A DNA stretch of 64,000 nucleotides from Congeria kusceri (taxonomy: Eukaryota; Mollusca; Bivalvia; Myida; Dreissenidae), in assembly GCA_027627225.1 (NCBI GenBank), contig CM051024.1, positions 78,828,504 through 78,892,503 of the forward strand, given 5' to 3'. Shown here piece after piece: positions 46,104 to 58,600 of this stretch. The notes under the pieces were generated by a model, which was not told the DNA's origin, searched no databases, and saw nothing but the letters and a program-made list of their open reading frames with translations. The position numbers and the translations under genes are program-made. Position 1 is the first letter of the stretch, and each line of letters opens with the position of its first letter.

Positions 46104-46319
46104 CTAATTCACCTGCGTTATGGGTGGTATGTAATGATTTCGCTGAATCGTCCTTTCCAGTTCATCACCCATTATTTCCACCAGGTAATTAAGGCAAGCC
46201 CTGGACAAACAATACCGCTGAATAATCTGTACATCCGACAGATGCTCAAGTGAGGTTCTGGGTCGGAAAACCCGCTCTCGTCTTCGCAAATCGCCGAACA
46301 AAACAATCGCAGCGGCCAT
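46104..46319 (-). pseudogene. HARBI1-like (PIF/Harbinger) transposase N-terminal exon, fragment
   Basis: From ATG at 46319 on the minus strand: MAAAIVLFGDLRRRERVFRP, then LEHLSDVQIIQRYCLSRACL and NYLVEIMGDELERTIQRNH. This is the family's N-terminal pattern (RERVFRDR...L.RYR.SR..I..L...L...L...R). The frame reaches CGCAG followed by GTGAATTA (about 46095), which could be an intact donor. No DDE exon was found to the left within the next kilobase, so the element is truncated or its later exon is lost. Sequence beyond 46320 up to a GGGCCC at about 46478 could be its 5' end. Confidence 0.65.
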
Positions 46320-46483
46320 ACTTTCGAACGTTACGACAGCCTTGGTCCATTCGTAAATTTTACGTCAAATCTTACGATTTCGTAGCAGGTGGTTGCGTAA
46401 GATTTTTTTAATGAAACGCTCTTATTTTGTTACGAACGTCAAACTTAAGAACACCGTTCGTACAAACTTTATGAAACGGGCCC

Positions 46484-47728
46484 GTTGTGTTCTAACTTAT
46501 TAACAAATATGATCGTATTGTAGTTATGGTAAGCGGTTAAAATCATGCATATTTGTATTTTTACGTTGTATTTTTTACATTTGGTGTCATAGTAATCGAA
46601 CATTTTCCAAGTCAGATCCACAAAGATATGTAGTCCAATGGAATTACAATTTATATTGTTAGCTTTGTTTGTGTCTGAAATATTGAACCAATTTGGTATT
46701 ACGTATGCTTGGGATCAAATCAAATCAAATCGTTCAGGTGTATACAACAGCCTTTAAACAATTGTAAGCATGTGTTGTTGTTTTTTAATTACAGTTCGGT
46801 TTAACTATTATCAAGGCCTGGCGAACATTGGAAAGAAACCAGTAATCTAAAACTCGGTGTGTTCTCTTAGTCTAATACCCAAATCGTCTCGCGGTTTTCG
46901 TCTAAGAAAACAACATATGACATTGCGACACTACATGAATCCCTCTAGATATTTGTTCCACAAACAACACTAATTACATCTGGAACATGGATAAAGCACT
47001 TAATAAGGAGCAAACATAGAATGCATTCCCGCAGTCAATATCAGCACATGGAATATAAATAAATGCACTCCATTCTCGCGAGATATATCGTTTACATTAG
47101 TCTCTAAGAAAGTAGCCCGTCGAAATACCAAACTACATTTGTTTCGTATTTACTGGCATCTAACCTGTAACTAAAATGTGCTTCCGAAATCAGCATCCTG
47201 AACGAATATCACATTTCATAAGCGCAACGTATAAACGAACTCTATTGCTGAACAGATATTATGAGGTTGTTTTTGTTTTACAAATATCCAAACTAAAAGC
47301 TAACCGATTGGCAGAAGACTAGGATTTATGGATTATATCTTGAAAAGGGGTAAGTTTCTTGACTTTATTATTTACCACATTGGTTTTGATAACATACTAA
47401 TCGTCGATCCTTAACCCGACGAACATAGTCCATATCTTGATAAAATGTCTGCACCACAAAACAAACAAATGCATTGCCTTCTGTTATTTTTAAGTGTATG
47501 ACCTATTTAAATATATATAGTAGCATGTTCAAGCAACGTTTTGATGTGAGGTATGAACTATTGTGTTTATTTAGAGTAAATAGAGCCCAGGCGTCTAAAT
47601 GCATACATTGTGTAATCACTGCACTACAAACTGCACTCATTGTGTATTTTGCGTTGTGAATTGCGATAACTTTGGTTTGAACGCCGCATATTTACAAACC
47701 AAATATACTTACAAAGTAGAAGAACGTC
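46484..47728. other. No gene or clear repeat recognised
   Basis: AT-rich. Open frames near 47474-47844 straddle the start of the duplicated block and lack domain support. Confidence 0.45.
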
Positions 47729-49151
47729 ACACAAAAACAACAACGTGTACATCTTTAGTATTTTTAATTACATTACGACGATATATACAGTGTACATATA
47801 CTTCGATTGTACCCAGTAAATCTAAGCGTCATATTATTCTGTAAAATGTGACACACCATACTTCACACAACCGTTTTGTTACAGTTTTGTGTCATTACAA
47901 AGCGATGAATATAAAGAAACACGTATAGTTGTTTTACTTTTAATGAGATCATTTTCATAAATAATCATTTTGAACGTATAATGTAAGTTTTCCACGTTAT
48001 GGCATTTGAGGGCAACATTAAAATTCAAATGAATCAAAATGATTTCGATCCAACTCTTTTCACTTAGTAAATAGTACTAAATACGAGTCAAAAACACAAC
48101 ACTGTAAAACTCACCAGTGTGGGGCAGCTATGGCGAGAAGCTTCTTATACAAATTTTTAGCCCACATAGTTTATGGCTTATCCAGTTTTAATTTCAATTG
48201 TTTTAAAATTTGCATTAACGATTGTAGGCATAGACAGGCATACAAATTACCCTTTTCAGAAGACATTAAAACTTAATATTTGATACTTAGTTACTTAGTT
48301 ACCCAAGTAATTAATAGAAGTTTAAGGTTTTAAAGGCACAATTGCCTTGAGTTCTATACTTGTGTATAATACTTGTAAAAGCAATTTGATTGTTGAATAC
48401 TGTCTCTTAAACCTGATCAAAACACACTACAATGAAACAATTGTTTGCATGTGTTTACAGTCTGAATACGGATCAGGTTGATATATCAAGCAGACGAGCA
48501 TTTAAACGTTTTCAAATTTAATGTGGTAATTTTAGAACATGCATTTTGTTAAAGGGACAGAAAATCGGCTTCCTATTGCACTATCAATTATATTGTTTGA
48601 TAGAAAGACACGTGCAGTAAATAAATAAAAATTAAATAATACAAAATAAGTTGTTTAATAAAAACAAATTAGTGAAAAAGTCTGAAAAAATTAAAAGCCC
48701 AGGCGAGTATCGAACTCACGACTTAGGAGCCATACGAAGAAATGACAGTAGACCGAGATTTAACCAACTGCGTTATCTAACCAACTGCGTTATCATGCTT
48801 GGGAAGGAGTCCTTTGTAAACAATGGTTATACAAAATGCTCACAATTTTGACGTCAAAATGTAAACAGGAAAAAGTCCAAACAAACACAACATATATTAT
48901 AAATTGATTTTTATCTCAGAATGTGTACACTCTTTTCCCATTATATATACCCTGTTTAAACCGTTATAACATGCCAGTATTAATATCAAAATTTCGGATA
49001 GTTTTAATAAATTGCTTCCTCGAGGCCCTTTTGGATAACATAGTCCCTTTAAACCAGTCTTTTTTGGCGCCAGTATTAGTATATTAATGTTATTTATTTA
49101 TTAAATAGGCTTTCATTACACATTCCAATATTAGTTTTGCATCCAAGGTCA
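47729..49151. repeat. Duplicated block, second copy (partner 10733-11951)
   Basis: Matches 10733-11951 in the same orientation, with small indels and a fuller copy of the internal MITE. Similarity stops after 'gcatccaaggtca', exactly where the truncated LINE begins. Confidence 0.9.
48549..49052 (-). mobile_element. TTAA-flanked MITE with tRNA-like core, copy 5
   Basis: Left end TTAAAGGGACAGAAAATCGG (damaged), right end ATAACATAGTCCCTTTAA. Reading the minus strand, the core holds A-box TAACGCAGTTGG, duplicated over about 20 bases, and B box GTGAGTTCGATACTCG. It is the longer partner of 11525-11851. Confidence 0.85.
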
Positions 49152-50150
49152 TAGGTATTACTAATGTAGTTACTAAATACTTGAAGAAATATGGTTTGTT
49201 CGATAAAACATCTGCTCTGAATACGATTGCAGATTTTGACTTTGTTAAGCCTTTTGTTCCCCTTCAAGTGATATCCATTTTAAAATATCAAAAAGGTACC
49301 CAACCCATGTATAATATTGTTAAAACAAATGACACTTTACCAGTCTGTATGTCAAAATGGACGAGCATTTTTGAAAATATTGAATTAAAAGACTGGAACC
49401 ATATCTTTAGTATGCCATTTTGTATAACCAAAGATTCTACGCTACAATGGTTCCAGTATAGAATTATACACAGAATTATTGGTACCAACTATTTTTTGTA
49501 TAAAATCAATTATAAATCGTCAGCTGAATGCTCTTTCTGTCATGATATGTCGGAAACAATTGAGCACATTTTTTGGGAATGTAAATACGTTAAAAAATTT
49601 ATTGCTGATTTGTTTGAAGGTTTTGAGGTATTCGCTGACTTCATAAATGCACCCTCTTTCATGTTAGGACATAAAAACACAAGTAGTCCTCTTAATCTAA
49701 CATTCCTTCTCACTAAAAGGTTTATTTATAATTGTAAAATGAGTCAAACATTACCTACCGTTATCGCGGCAAGATCATTCTTTTCTATCCAGTATCATAT
49801 TTTGAAGGAAATGAACTTCTTCTGCAATTTAGATTCTAACTTAATAACTACATGGGACATTTTGTTAAATCTGTATCGTTAAGAACATTGTGACTTGCAT
49901 ATTTTATCCGTATATTCAAAATTTCAATATGTGTATCAATTTGTATATTGCTGTTTAAGCAATTATGATATTATTGTTAATATGCAATTGTGAGCACTTG
50001 TCTTCATTGTAATATTATATATCATGCATGTTGAACTATTATCAATACTAATGATGTACGGTGTGGAGGGGGATGCCCTCGACCCTCACACACCTATTGA
50101 CGAGGAAAATAAAATATATAGAACGGAAAAAAAAAAAAAAAAAAAAAAAA
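49152..50150 (+). mobile_element. 5'-truncated LINE 3' end with poly(A) tail
   Basis: Contains only the C-terminal part of a LINE ORF2 (49181-49882), a 3' UTR of about 240 bases, and a run of about 24 A at 50127-50150. It starts precisely where the 10.7-kb-type duplicated block stops and ends four bases before homology to copy B resumes. Different from the LINE at 29-32.6 kb. Confidence 0.9.
49181..49882 (+). CDS. LINE ORF2 C-terminal fragment (Cys/His motif), 5' truncated
   Basis: An uninterrupted frame of 233 codons with LQWFQYRIIHRIIGTNYFLY followed by CSFCHDMSETIEHIFWEC, a C-x2-C-x8-H-x4-C motif found at the end of L1/Tx1-like ORF2 proteins. The reverse transcriptase and endonuclease are absent, so there is no enzymatic function. 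Lack of stops and the pure poly(A) tail suggest a recent insertion. Confidence 0.8.
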   Translation: MKKYGLFDKTSALNTIADFDFVKPFVPLQVISILKYQKGTQPMYNIVKTNDTLPVCMSKWTSIFENIELKDWNHIFSMPFCITKDSTLQWFQYRIIHRIIGTNYFLYKINYKSSAECSFCHDMSETIEHIFWECKYVKKFIADLFEGFEVFADFINAPSFMLGHKNTSSPLNLTFLLTKRFIYNCKMSQTLPTVIAARSFFSIQYHILKEMNFFCNLDSNLITTWDILLNLYR

Positions 50151-50239
50151 TATATGCGATGGGTTGTTTTACTATACCAATTTGATGATAGTAAACGATT
50201 AAATAATGTATAATATATGTTACAGGACCAGGATTTAGG

Positions 50240-52562
50240 ATGGAGATCCTACGAAGAAAGAAGTGGCTGTCGTTCGTAGTATTAGGTAAAGTACAAACAC
50301 ATTCTTATTACAGCAACAAGAAAAGTACTTGCAACATCAACTACTATTACTACAATAAAACAACCACAATAACAACAACTACTACTAATACCTCTATTAC
50401 TGCTCGAGTACTCGATTACTACTACTGCCACAACTACCACTGCCACATTTATAATAATAATAATGTAATGTGAAAAAATATCAGCTGAGGTTAAGAATAA
50501 TATAACGTCGAGGCTTGCGGGGGCCATTATGTTATTCGTGCCGAACCAGATATATTACACAAGACCAGGCAGTAACCTGTTTTTCTATTTACCATTTCAC
50601 GGTTTTCTAAACATTACACTAAACTAGCTTATTTTTATATTAAAAACTAAGAGTGGCGATGATTTTGCTGAACCGTCTTTTACATGTTCTTGTACATGTA
50701 AAGATCGATTTCTAACTGTTCATTTGATGATACCCTATTATTTACATTTCGTAATGATAAATATTTTCACTACAAATATGTAGATTACACACACGTTCAT
50801 GCATATAATATTGTAAACGCATACTGAAATGGTTTGCAATCCTCAATTTTATCGGAAAACACACGTCACCGAATTGGTTTGAGACGCCATTTGGAGTTAT
50901 GTATTGAAGTTGACATGTTCAAGATTGTGTCAAGATTGATTATAGTGTGATCAATGTTTGGTAAAAATGTTTGTCTCTTAACATAAACTTATCCGATTAG
51001 CGAGTTGTAGTAAATTTATTTGGAATTTATTGAAATAATTGTGTATGGATGCTTTATTGTTCATTACAGTAACGTTTTTGTGAGTTATGCTAATTAATAA
51101 TAAATACATTATATACGTTATTGGTATCAAATTGTTTGTTTTGTTGAATCTGATTCATTTTTACTTCAACCTTTGACTTTAGAGTTGATTCAGAGTGATG
51201 AAGTACAACCAATCAATGACTGATATAAACGCTAGCGACATGATCTAAAAAAAATATATCGGGCATCTTTGCATCAGGCCGATTTCAGCATAGTGATGTG
51301 ATAAATATTGAAGCTCAGGCGGGATTTAGAAAACAATATGAGTACTGTTGATAACAAATCTTATGTTTTTATATCAAGGTAAAGGAGGTTGAAATTGTCA
51401 ACACATTTGCATACATAGTCTTTACTTCAGGCGGATCCTTTTTACCTACATATGAATCATTAGCAGAACAGGCCCTGACAAAATCCGCTTATTTAGTATC
51501 GATATGTTAAAGTTATAAACTATTGGATACAGTTCTACAGTGTGATCATGTTAAATTTGTCAACGTTCTACATCAGATGTTATTAAGTGATTTTGAAATG
51601 AACCGAGAAAAATGTATTGTGTTAAAATGTAAAAAACATTATTAAAAAATATAGGTTTTAGCGAAGTATGGTACATTCTGGGTGTTGGTGATGTTATTGT
51701 TGTTATCTCAATTGTTAACCAAAGAATCGCCGCAATTTAAATATAACATAAAAAGTTCTATATACATCTAGAGGTACACAATATAGCTTATCGCGGAAAT
51801 TGTGTAAACTGAACAAAGTTCAGAATGCCTTACCACGCTTACGAGTTTCAGTCGAAATACTAAAAGTGGAGTCCGGCAAGGCGTGCAACTTACATTTTTT
51901 AAAGCCTTTCAATTGAGAACACAAGTATATTGCGAGTGAAGTGTGTCCAAAACAGTTATAAATATGGTAGGTGAAGATTTACTTATGAATTGTATTGCCA
52001 AAATGAATCCCCTTACTCTGTATATATATTTTTAGAAATGATAAGTTTGGCATTTGAACACGCATTGATAATGTTAACCCATAAATGTATATACCTATTA
52101 TGGAAATTATTAATGTTTATGTATGTGAACCTGTATGTTATTTACCAATGCATTGCATTTACTTATAGTTGTGTATCAATGTTTACCCATGGGCATATTG
52201 CCTAAAATATTAGAAATACTACTATTACTACTATTGATAATTTCACAAATTATTATATTACTCTTACTACAATTTCTAGTATGACTACTACTGCTTGGAT
52301 AATCGACTTGGATAAGTCACCAGTTTCAGCCGCTGCTGTTCTGTACTGGCTGATGACTGACCCCGACCCAATAGCCAGTTTTTCCCGCCATAGAGATGAA
52401 GTAGCACACACACACTTGATAATTCCACATGCGAACGAAACAGCTTATCAACCGGTGTCACAGTCCACGCCGCATATTTCAAGGACAATGACAAAAGGTA
52501 TTGATAGTAATATTGCTCTACAAGTGTTTCCTACAAGTGTATATATAAACAAATGATTAAAA

Positions 52563-52622
<60 letters not shown>

Positions 52623-55600
52623 CTTTTTAGTCATTTGTTTGGCTTTTGTTCGATAAGAGTGTAAATTTGTTTTAACATTGGAACATTTATTCTTATACAC
52701 TGTCACGACTATCAATATTTATATGGGCCGCGTCGCGACAAAACCTGCCTTAATGACATTGATGACGTTTGTGGGAAAACCCGCTTAAAGTGACGTCATT
52801 GTTTTTAACCAGGAAGTATTTTCGTGTTTGGTGAAAATTAGTTATTTACGGCATAGTTTTTATTTTTGGAATAACATGATGGATGAAGAAATGGAGGTAA
52901 GTATTTGTTTGTTCATTGTAGTAGTGTTATGAAAGTTTCTGTTCGAAATGTGTTAATTTCCAGAGCTTTAATAACATGAACCGTCTGAAGTGAAAGTAAA
53001 AGAAAACGACTGTCGCAGGTTTGCTCAATAGCCTAGTGTTTTACCACTAATGTTTAGTAAACTTAACGCTATCCAAATCGAAATCATTGAATGTTATGTA
53101 ATGAGTAATAAAACGATATTTTTTCTGTACATTTTAAATAAATAAATGTAGAGGTAGATATTATTATTTCTCGAGTGTTTTAAGATCCCATACTGACCCT
53201 ATAAGCACAAGCATGTAGTTATGAAAGATTGTTATTAACGTACTATTATTGCTTCAAATAGCAACGAATTTGACATACCTTTCAGAATAAAAATGAAAAT
53301 AATTGGAGTTTTTGACATTTCAAATTTGTCGAGTCATTCTCGTCATTTAATTGTAAATAGATCCACACAATTTGCTTCTTAACTCATCAGACGAGTCTGT
53401 GGTGTAGAGGTTACATAGTTCGCTTAAGAATCGGTTGACTGAAGTTCAAATCCCTCCTCCAGAATGTTTTTTTTTTCCTGTTATTTGTAATTTTCAGCTA
53501 TTTACATGCACACCATTATTTATTATTTAACTAATACTTAATCTTTATCACGTTAAATAGAGCACATGCCATTCAATTTAAATTTAAGCGCTTCATGTTC
53601 CCCTACAAGCAAAGTGCATCATGTTCAATTTTGTTCAATTTTTTAAAAGTACGGTTAACTAATAGGAACTTACAATAATATAATTGATTGACAACGAAAT
53701 GGTGAACTGAGTAATAAGTCAGCTTCTTAATGAAGCGTTTTTTTTTGTAATTTGATTTCCAGAAGTGAATTGCATAAGTCCATTGTCTGAAATGCGCATA
53801 TGTATTTAATTTGAGACTTAAAAGGATTTTTGTTTTAATATAGGAGTTGGAGAGTGTACTCTCTCAACATTTTGGGAAGACCCCTGTTACTACGCCATTT
53901 GCTTCGCAAGAGATTGACGAGTTCTCAGCAGATGAAGAAGAAGTTGAAATTGATGTGAGTGCAGATGGCATCGGTGAAATAATCGAAGGACGGGTTCGAG
54001 ATTACGTGTCTCACCAGGAAGTTGATGAAGAGGAAGAAGATGAAGAGAGTGATGATGGGCGTGACATTCTGGATTTGGCTTCGAACGATGATGAGGATTT
54101 GAAACAAGTTGAAAAGTTCTGTACTGAGGGTTGTGGATGCAGACACGACTGTGCACAGAAACTGAATGTAGGGACAGTGTATGAACATATTTTGAATGTC
54201 CGTGAAATGGAAAAAAATGCAAAAGATCTATATTTGATGGGCGTTCTGCAAGATGATAGAAGCTCGGCTGTCACAAACAGAGGAAAGAAGAGACAACGAA
54301 GTAGATGCACTTTTAAATTCAGTGGTAAAATAGTGTGTCGACCAACATTTCAAGTGTGTTATGACATCGGACGAATTGCGCTGAACAATTTGATGTCGCA
54401 CATGTCACAACATGCCGTCGTGTCTAGAACACACGGCAATGTAGGCCGACGCCCAAAGCACGCACTAGGGTTTGACGACGTTCAGCGTGTAGTTAAATAC
54501 CTACAGAATTACACTGAGCACGAGGGTATCCCGATGCCGGCGGCACCACGGGGAAGGGACAACATACCACCGACGTACTTACCTGCGAGCACTACAAAGC
54601 TCAACTTGTACAAAGACTACACAAAGCAGTGTACATCGGATCATAGAATCATTAAAGTCACTGCTTTCAAAGATGTATGGTCGAAATGCATCCCACACAT
54701 CCGGATTGCCTCTCCCCGTGATGATGTCTGCGCCACGTGTGAAAAAATGCGAAAACGCGTGGTAGACGCTCTAGAGGAAGAGGCTAAGCTTGAGGCGACA
54801 GACGCGTACGGTGACCATATAAGGCGTGCTCAGATGGTAATCACCTATATGGTTAAACATTGTAAATGCGCTTAAATTATTGTCATGTTTATTCTTCATC
54901 TTTTCGTATTGACATTCGTGGCATTAATCCGACTCTGTAAACACATTCATTTCCTTCTGTTTGAATTTTTTAATAATTTAACAATAAAAGATGTTATTAT
55001 TTTGTAAGAGAAATTATTTATTATTTCTGTCATTATTTTTATTTTTCAGGAACGGGAGCTCTATAATGCGTGTATACGAAGAAGTCGAGAAACACCGGAC
55101 GCTGATCGTTACCATCATTTCACATTTGACTTTAGCCAAAGTGTGAGCCTTCCTCATCACTTCAACCAGATGGGACCATTATACTTCCTGTCCCTGAGGA
55201 AGATCCATATCTTTGGTTTCAGAATAGATGGCGACCCGCGCCAACTCAATTTCATCATTGATGAAAATGAGACCATGGCTAAAGATGGTGGCGAAGCTCA
55301 AGGTCCTAACGCTGTCATCTCCATGATTGATTGGGCGATCGAAAACCGTGGCGGTGATCCGGCGTCTTTTGCCATGCTTGCCGATAACTGTCCAGGTATT
55401 AATATGTATAATTAAACTATAAAGTACATATTTTTTTACTTTGTGAAAAGTGTGTGTCACATTCGCGTATTGTTTATGTTTAACTTATTTTTATGAATTT
55501 CAAATATGCATTTTATGTAAAAGTTAAATAATAATAATAGTAATTACTTAGTAAGAAAATAACATATTTGTCATTTTCTTAATAAATATTTATGCTTCAA

Positions 55601-58600
55601 TATTTTTTTTTTCTATTTCAGGTCAAAACAAAAACCGGTTCCTGTTGGGCTACTTCATGTGGCGAGTCATGACTGGACAGCAACAAACTATAGAATACCT
55701 TATGCAGATACCAGGTTGGTAACACAACACAAGATACTGATATTAAAATTGATTCGCAAATAAGAACGTATGGGTGCTCATAATCATTTGAATCATTTGT
55801 ATACATGTATTTAATTATTTTTTAATGTTTACGTAATGAATGAAGTTAAATTCAAGAAATTAACAGCAACAACACTATAAACATAATTTTCAAGACCAAG
55901 CACGCAACAGGAAATATTATGTACTTGGGTATATTAAGTGAACATCATTACAGGACATGCAAAATGCCACGTGGACGGAGGCTTTGGGAACATTAAGACG
56001 CTCTTCAGACGGACCGATTGTGAGAGCATGGACCAATTGGAGGCCGTTGTAAATAATTCGTCTGAAACGAACACCGCCGTGCGATACCCAGCATGGTCCT
56101 GGAGGAACTGGAAGGAGTTTCTTGGAGAGCATTTCAAGGCAGTCAATGGAATAAGGTAGCAGCATGCATAATAATACTATTAATTTATTGACTATTTCGG
56201 CGTTCAATTTTAAGTCCTAGTAGCTTCTTTTTATTTTTTTAAACTGTACATTATTTCGTAATTCAGAAAAAAAAAATGTGTGTATTCGTTTGCAGGCAGT
56301 ACCAGTACTTTAAGTTCTCTGCCGATGAGCCAGGAATAGTAACGTTAAGGGCATCACGTGACGCTGTACATAAGACTGCGTGCATTTTAAAGGACCCAGC
56401 GTTCCGCTTCAGTAATGCTACTCGACCAGATGTTGTGCCCGCGGCCGGCTTGAGCACAGCAAGACAGGCATATCTCTATAACTCTGTTCGACCGTACGTT
56501 CGACCCGCGTACCAGGACTCCATATGCCCAGGATCAGACGCAGAATAATTGTGCTCATCTTGATTGATTTGCAGCATGAATGACGATCATCATATCAATG
56601 TGTTGTGTTAACAGTATTTGACAGGCATTGGGTTTTAGTAAATCTGATATAATATAACGTACTCAACTAAAGTATTGCTGTCCATCTTTCTCTCCCATAC
56701 TCTTTGCATTCCTTCGTTGCTAGGCAACAATGAAGTATTATTCTATGACAACATAATGAATTAAACAACTTAGCTAACCACTGTTATGGTCCATATGATA
56801 AATCAACATGTTAGTATGTTGTTTTAATAAAACCAGAATTAAAATACAACGCGTGATATTTTCTCGATTTGTCGCAAATGACTTCAACGTCAAACATAAA
56901 ATGTTACATTACATGACGTCACGGAAATGCGCATAACTTTGGCGTTTCTTAACCGATTTTAATTATCTTTTTACCGTCCAACTTAAAAATGAATGCACTA
57001 TAAAAATCGACAAAAAAACAAAAATGTGAAAAATTGCCATTTAGGCATGTTTTTTCACGACGCGGCCCATATATAATATTACATACTATGCATAGTATCA
57101 TACTTTTGCATGATTATTCTCTTATATGTTTTTATGTAACACTATTATGTAAATGTATACTCATGGGCATTATTGACTCGATGTATTTCCAATAAAACTG
57201 TAATCGTTATCTCTTAGAAACGCCCTGTGATTTTCTGCTGATAATAGGACGATTTCTGTAAACAATACACAAACGTCTGTCTTTTCTTGAAATCAGTGTT
57301 ACATATAAACACATAAAAACGTCCAGATTTATTCAGACAATTCAGACAATCGTCCATACTTTTCTGCTGAGAAATATATGACAACTGCCCCGTTCTGCTG
57401 ATAATAGTAAGCATCATACAAACGTCCACCATTCTTCTAATAAGTGCTAGAATCATACCGAAGTGAAACCGTTTCTGCAGAATGCAGTTTATTTTAAGAA
57501 GTATGCATACTTCCACCATTCTTCTCATCAGTGCTAGAATCATATAAACGAGCAACCTTTTCTGCAGAATGCAGTTAATTGTAAGAATTATACAAAATAT
57601 CACCATTCTCCCCATAAGTGCTAGAATCATATAAACGAGCAACATTTTCTGTAGAATGCAGTTAATTGTAAGAATTATACCAACGTCTGCCTTTTCAAAA
57701 GCAACCCGTGCAGTAATTTGCGAGAATATTATTCCGGTCTGCTTTGCGTATAGCATTTGTTACACAGCGTACTAATACATTCCATATTGAAGTAATACAG
57801 ATAACCGATATTATAAACTAAAGAATAGTACAATTTTAATTATCTTACATTTTCCCATGGCAATTAAACGGAAGATTTTATCGTGTGAATGTGCAACGAC
57901 CAACGTGTTAGTGCAAGGGTTTAAATAATGACAATTCTTCTTATTTGAACCTAAGATAAGAAGCTCTTAACACTCTTAATCATTGTGGGCTCTGAAGTCA
58001 TGTTGTAGACAGACTGCTGAACACTAAAAGTAAATGTAAATTATTATTTACTCTGAAGTCATGTTGTAGACCGACTGCTGAACACTAAATGTAAATGTAA
58101 ATTATAATTTACATCTTAAATGAAAGAATTCGACTTGCGTTACTTCGAAAGAAATCGACCGTCTGTATTATAACATGTAACAATAAAGGTACTTGTTTAT
58201 AGGTCGTAAAATTTGCACCAATTTCAACGATGCTTTGATATATTTCAGAGTGAGTATTGTAAAACCTACATTTAATTTAATTATGTTGTCATTTTCACAA
58301 CATGCTCGCTTTTTACTTGTATGTAATATAACGGCGCTTAACTTTCATCTCGTTTCTCATAGTATCTCGTAACCTGCTTGCAGGTGTACAGAGACTTACC
58401 CCCATAGTGTACAGTGAACCTTGCAGCGGAACAATCAACGACTCACGTCGGACCACGTTATTCCACGACTATGACAAAGTACAGCACTACATAAATGGTA
58501 TTGCTGTCAAAGCCTTATTTCTTATAAATACAAATACTCATGCCTCAAAAGCGGATAAGATCACAATTGTATTATTACAGGAAATATCCGCAATAATAGG

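Larger units (their letters stand above)
52725..57068 (+). mobile_element. Complete DNA transposon, 4344 bp, with TIRs and intact multi-exon transposase
   Basis: Terminal inverted repeats of about 35 bp: left GGGCCGCGTCGCGACAAAAC, right (reverse complement) GGGCCGCGTCGTGAAAAAAC, both continuing TGCCT.AATG.CA; five mismatches in all. A 4-bp ATAT duplication flanks it, and the empty site exists in copy B. Subterminal TGACGTCA palindromes lie 66 bases from the left end and 147 from the right. One gene of six exons fills the middle. Inserted in intron 2 of copy C after the B/C duplication. A 4-bp duplication with GGG termini could fit a Sola2-like element, but I cannot confirm this from memory of that family; it could be an unnamed superfamily. 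Confidence 0.92.

Noticed and set aside
53890..54310. Three overlapping minus-strand open frames within transposase exon 2
   Set aside because: Shadows of the acidic coding stretch on the plus strand; composition is Ser/His/Leu-rich as expected from antisense GAA/GAT codons.
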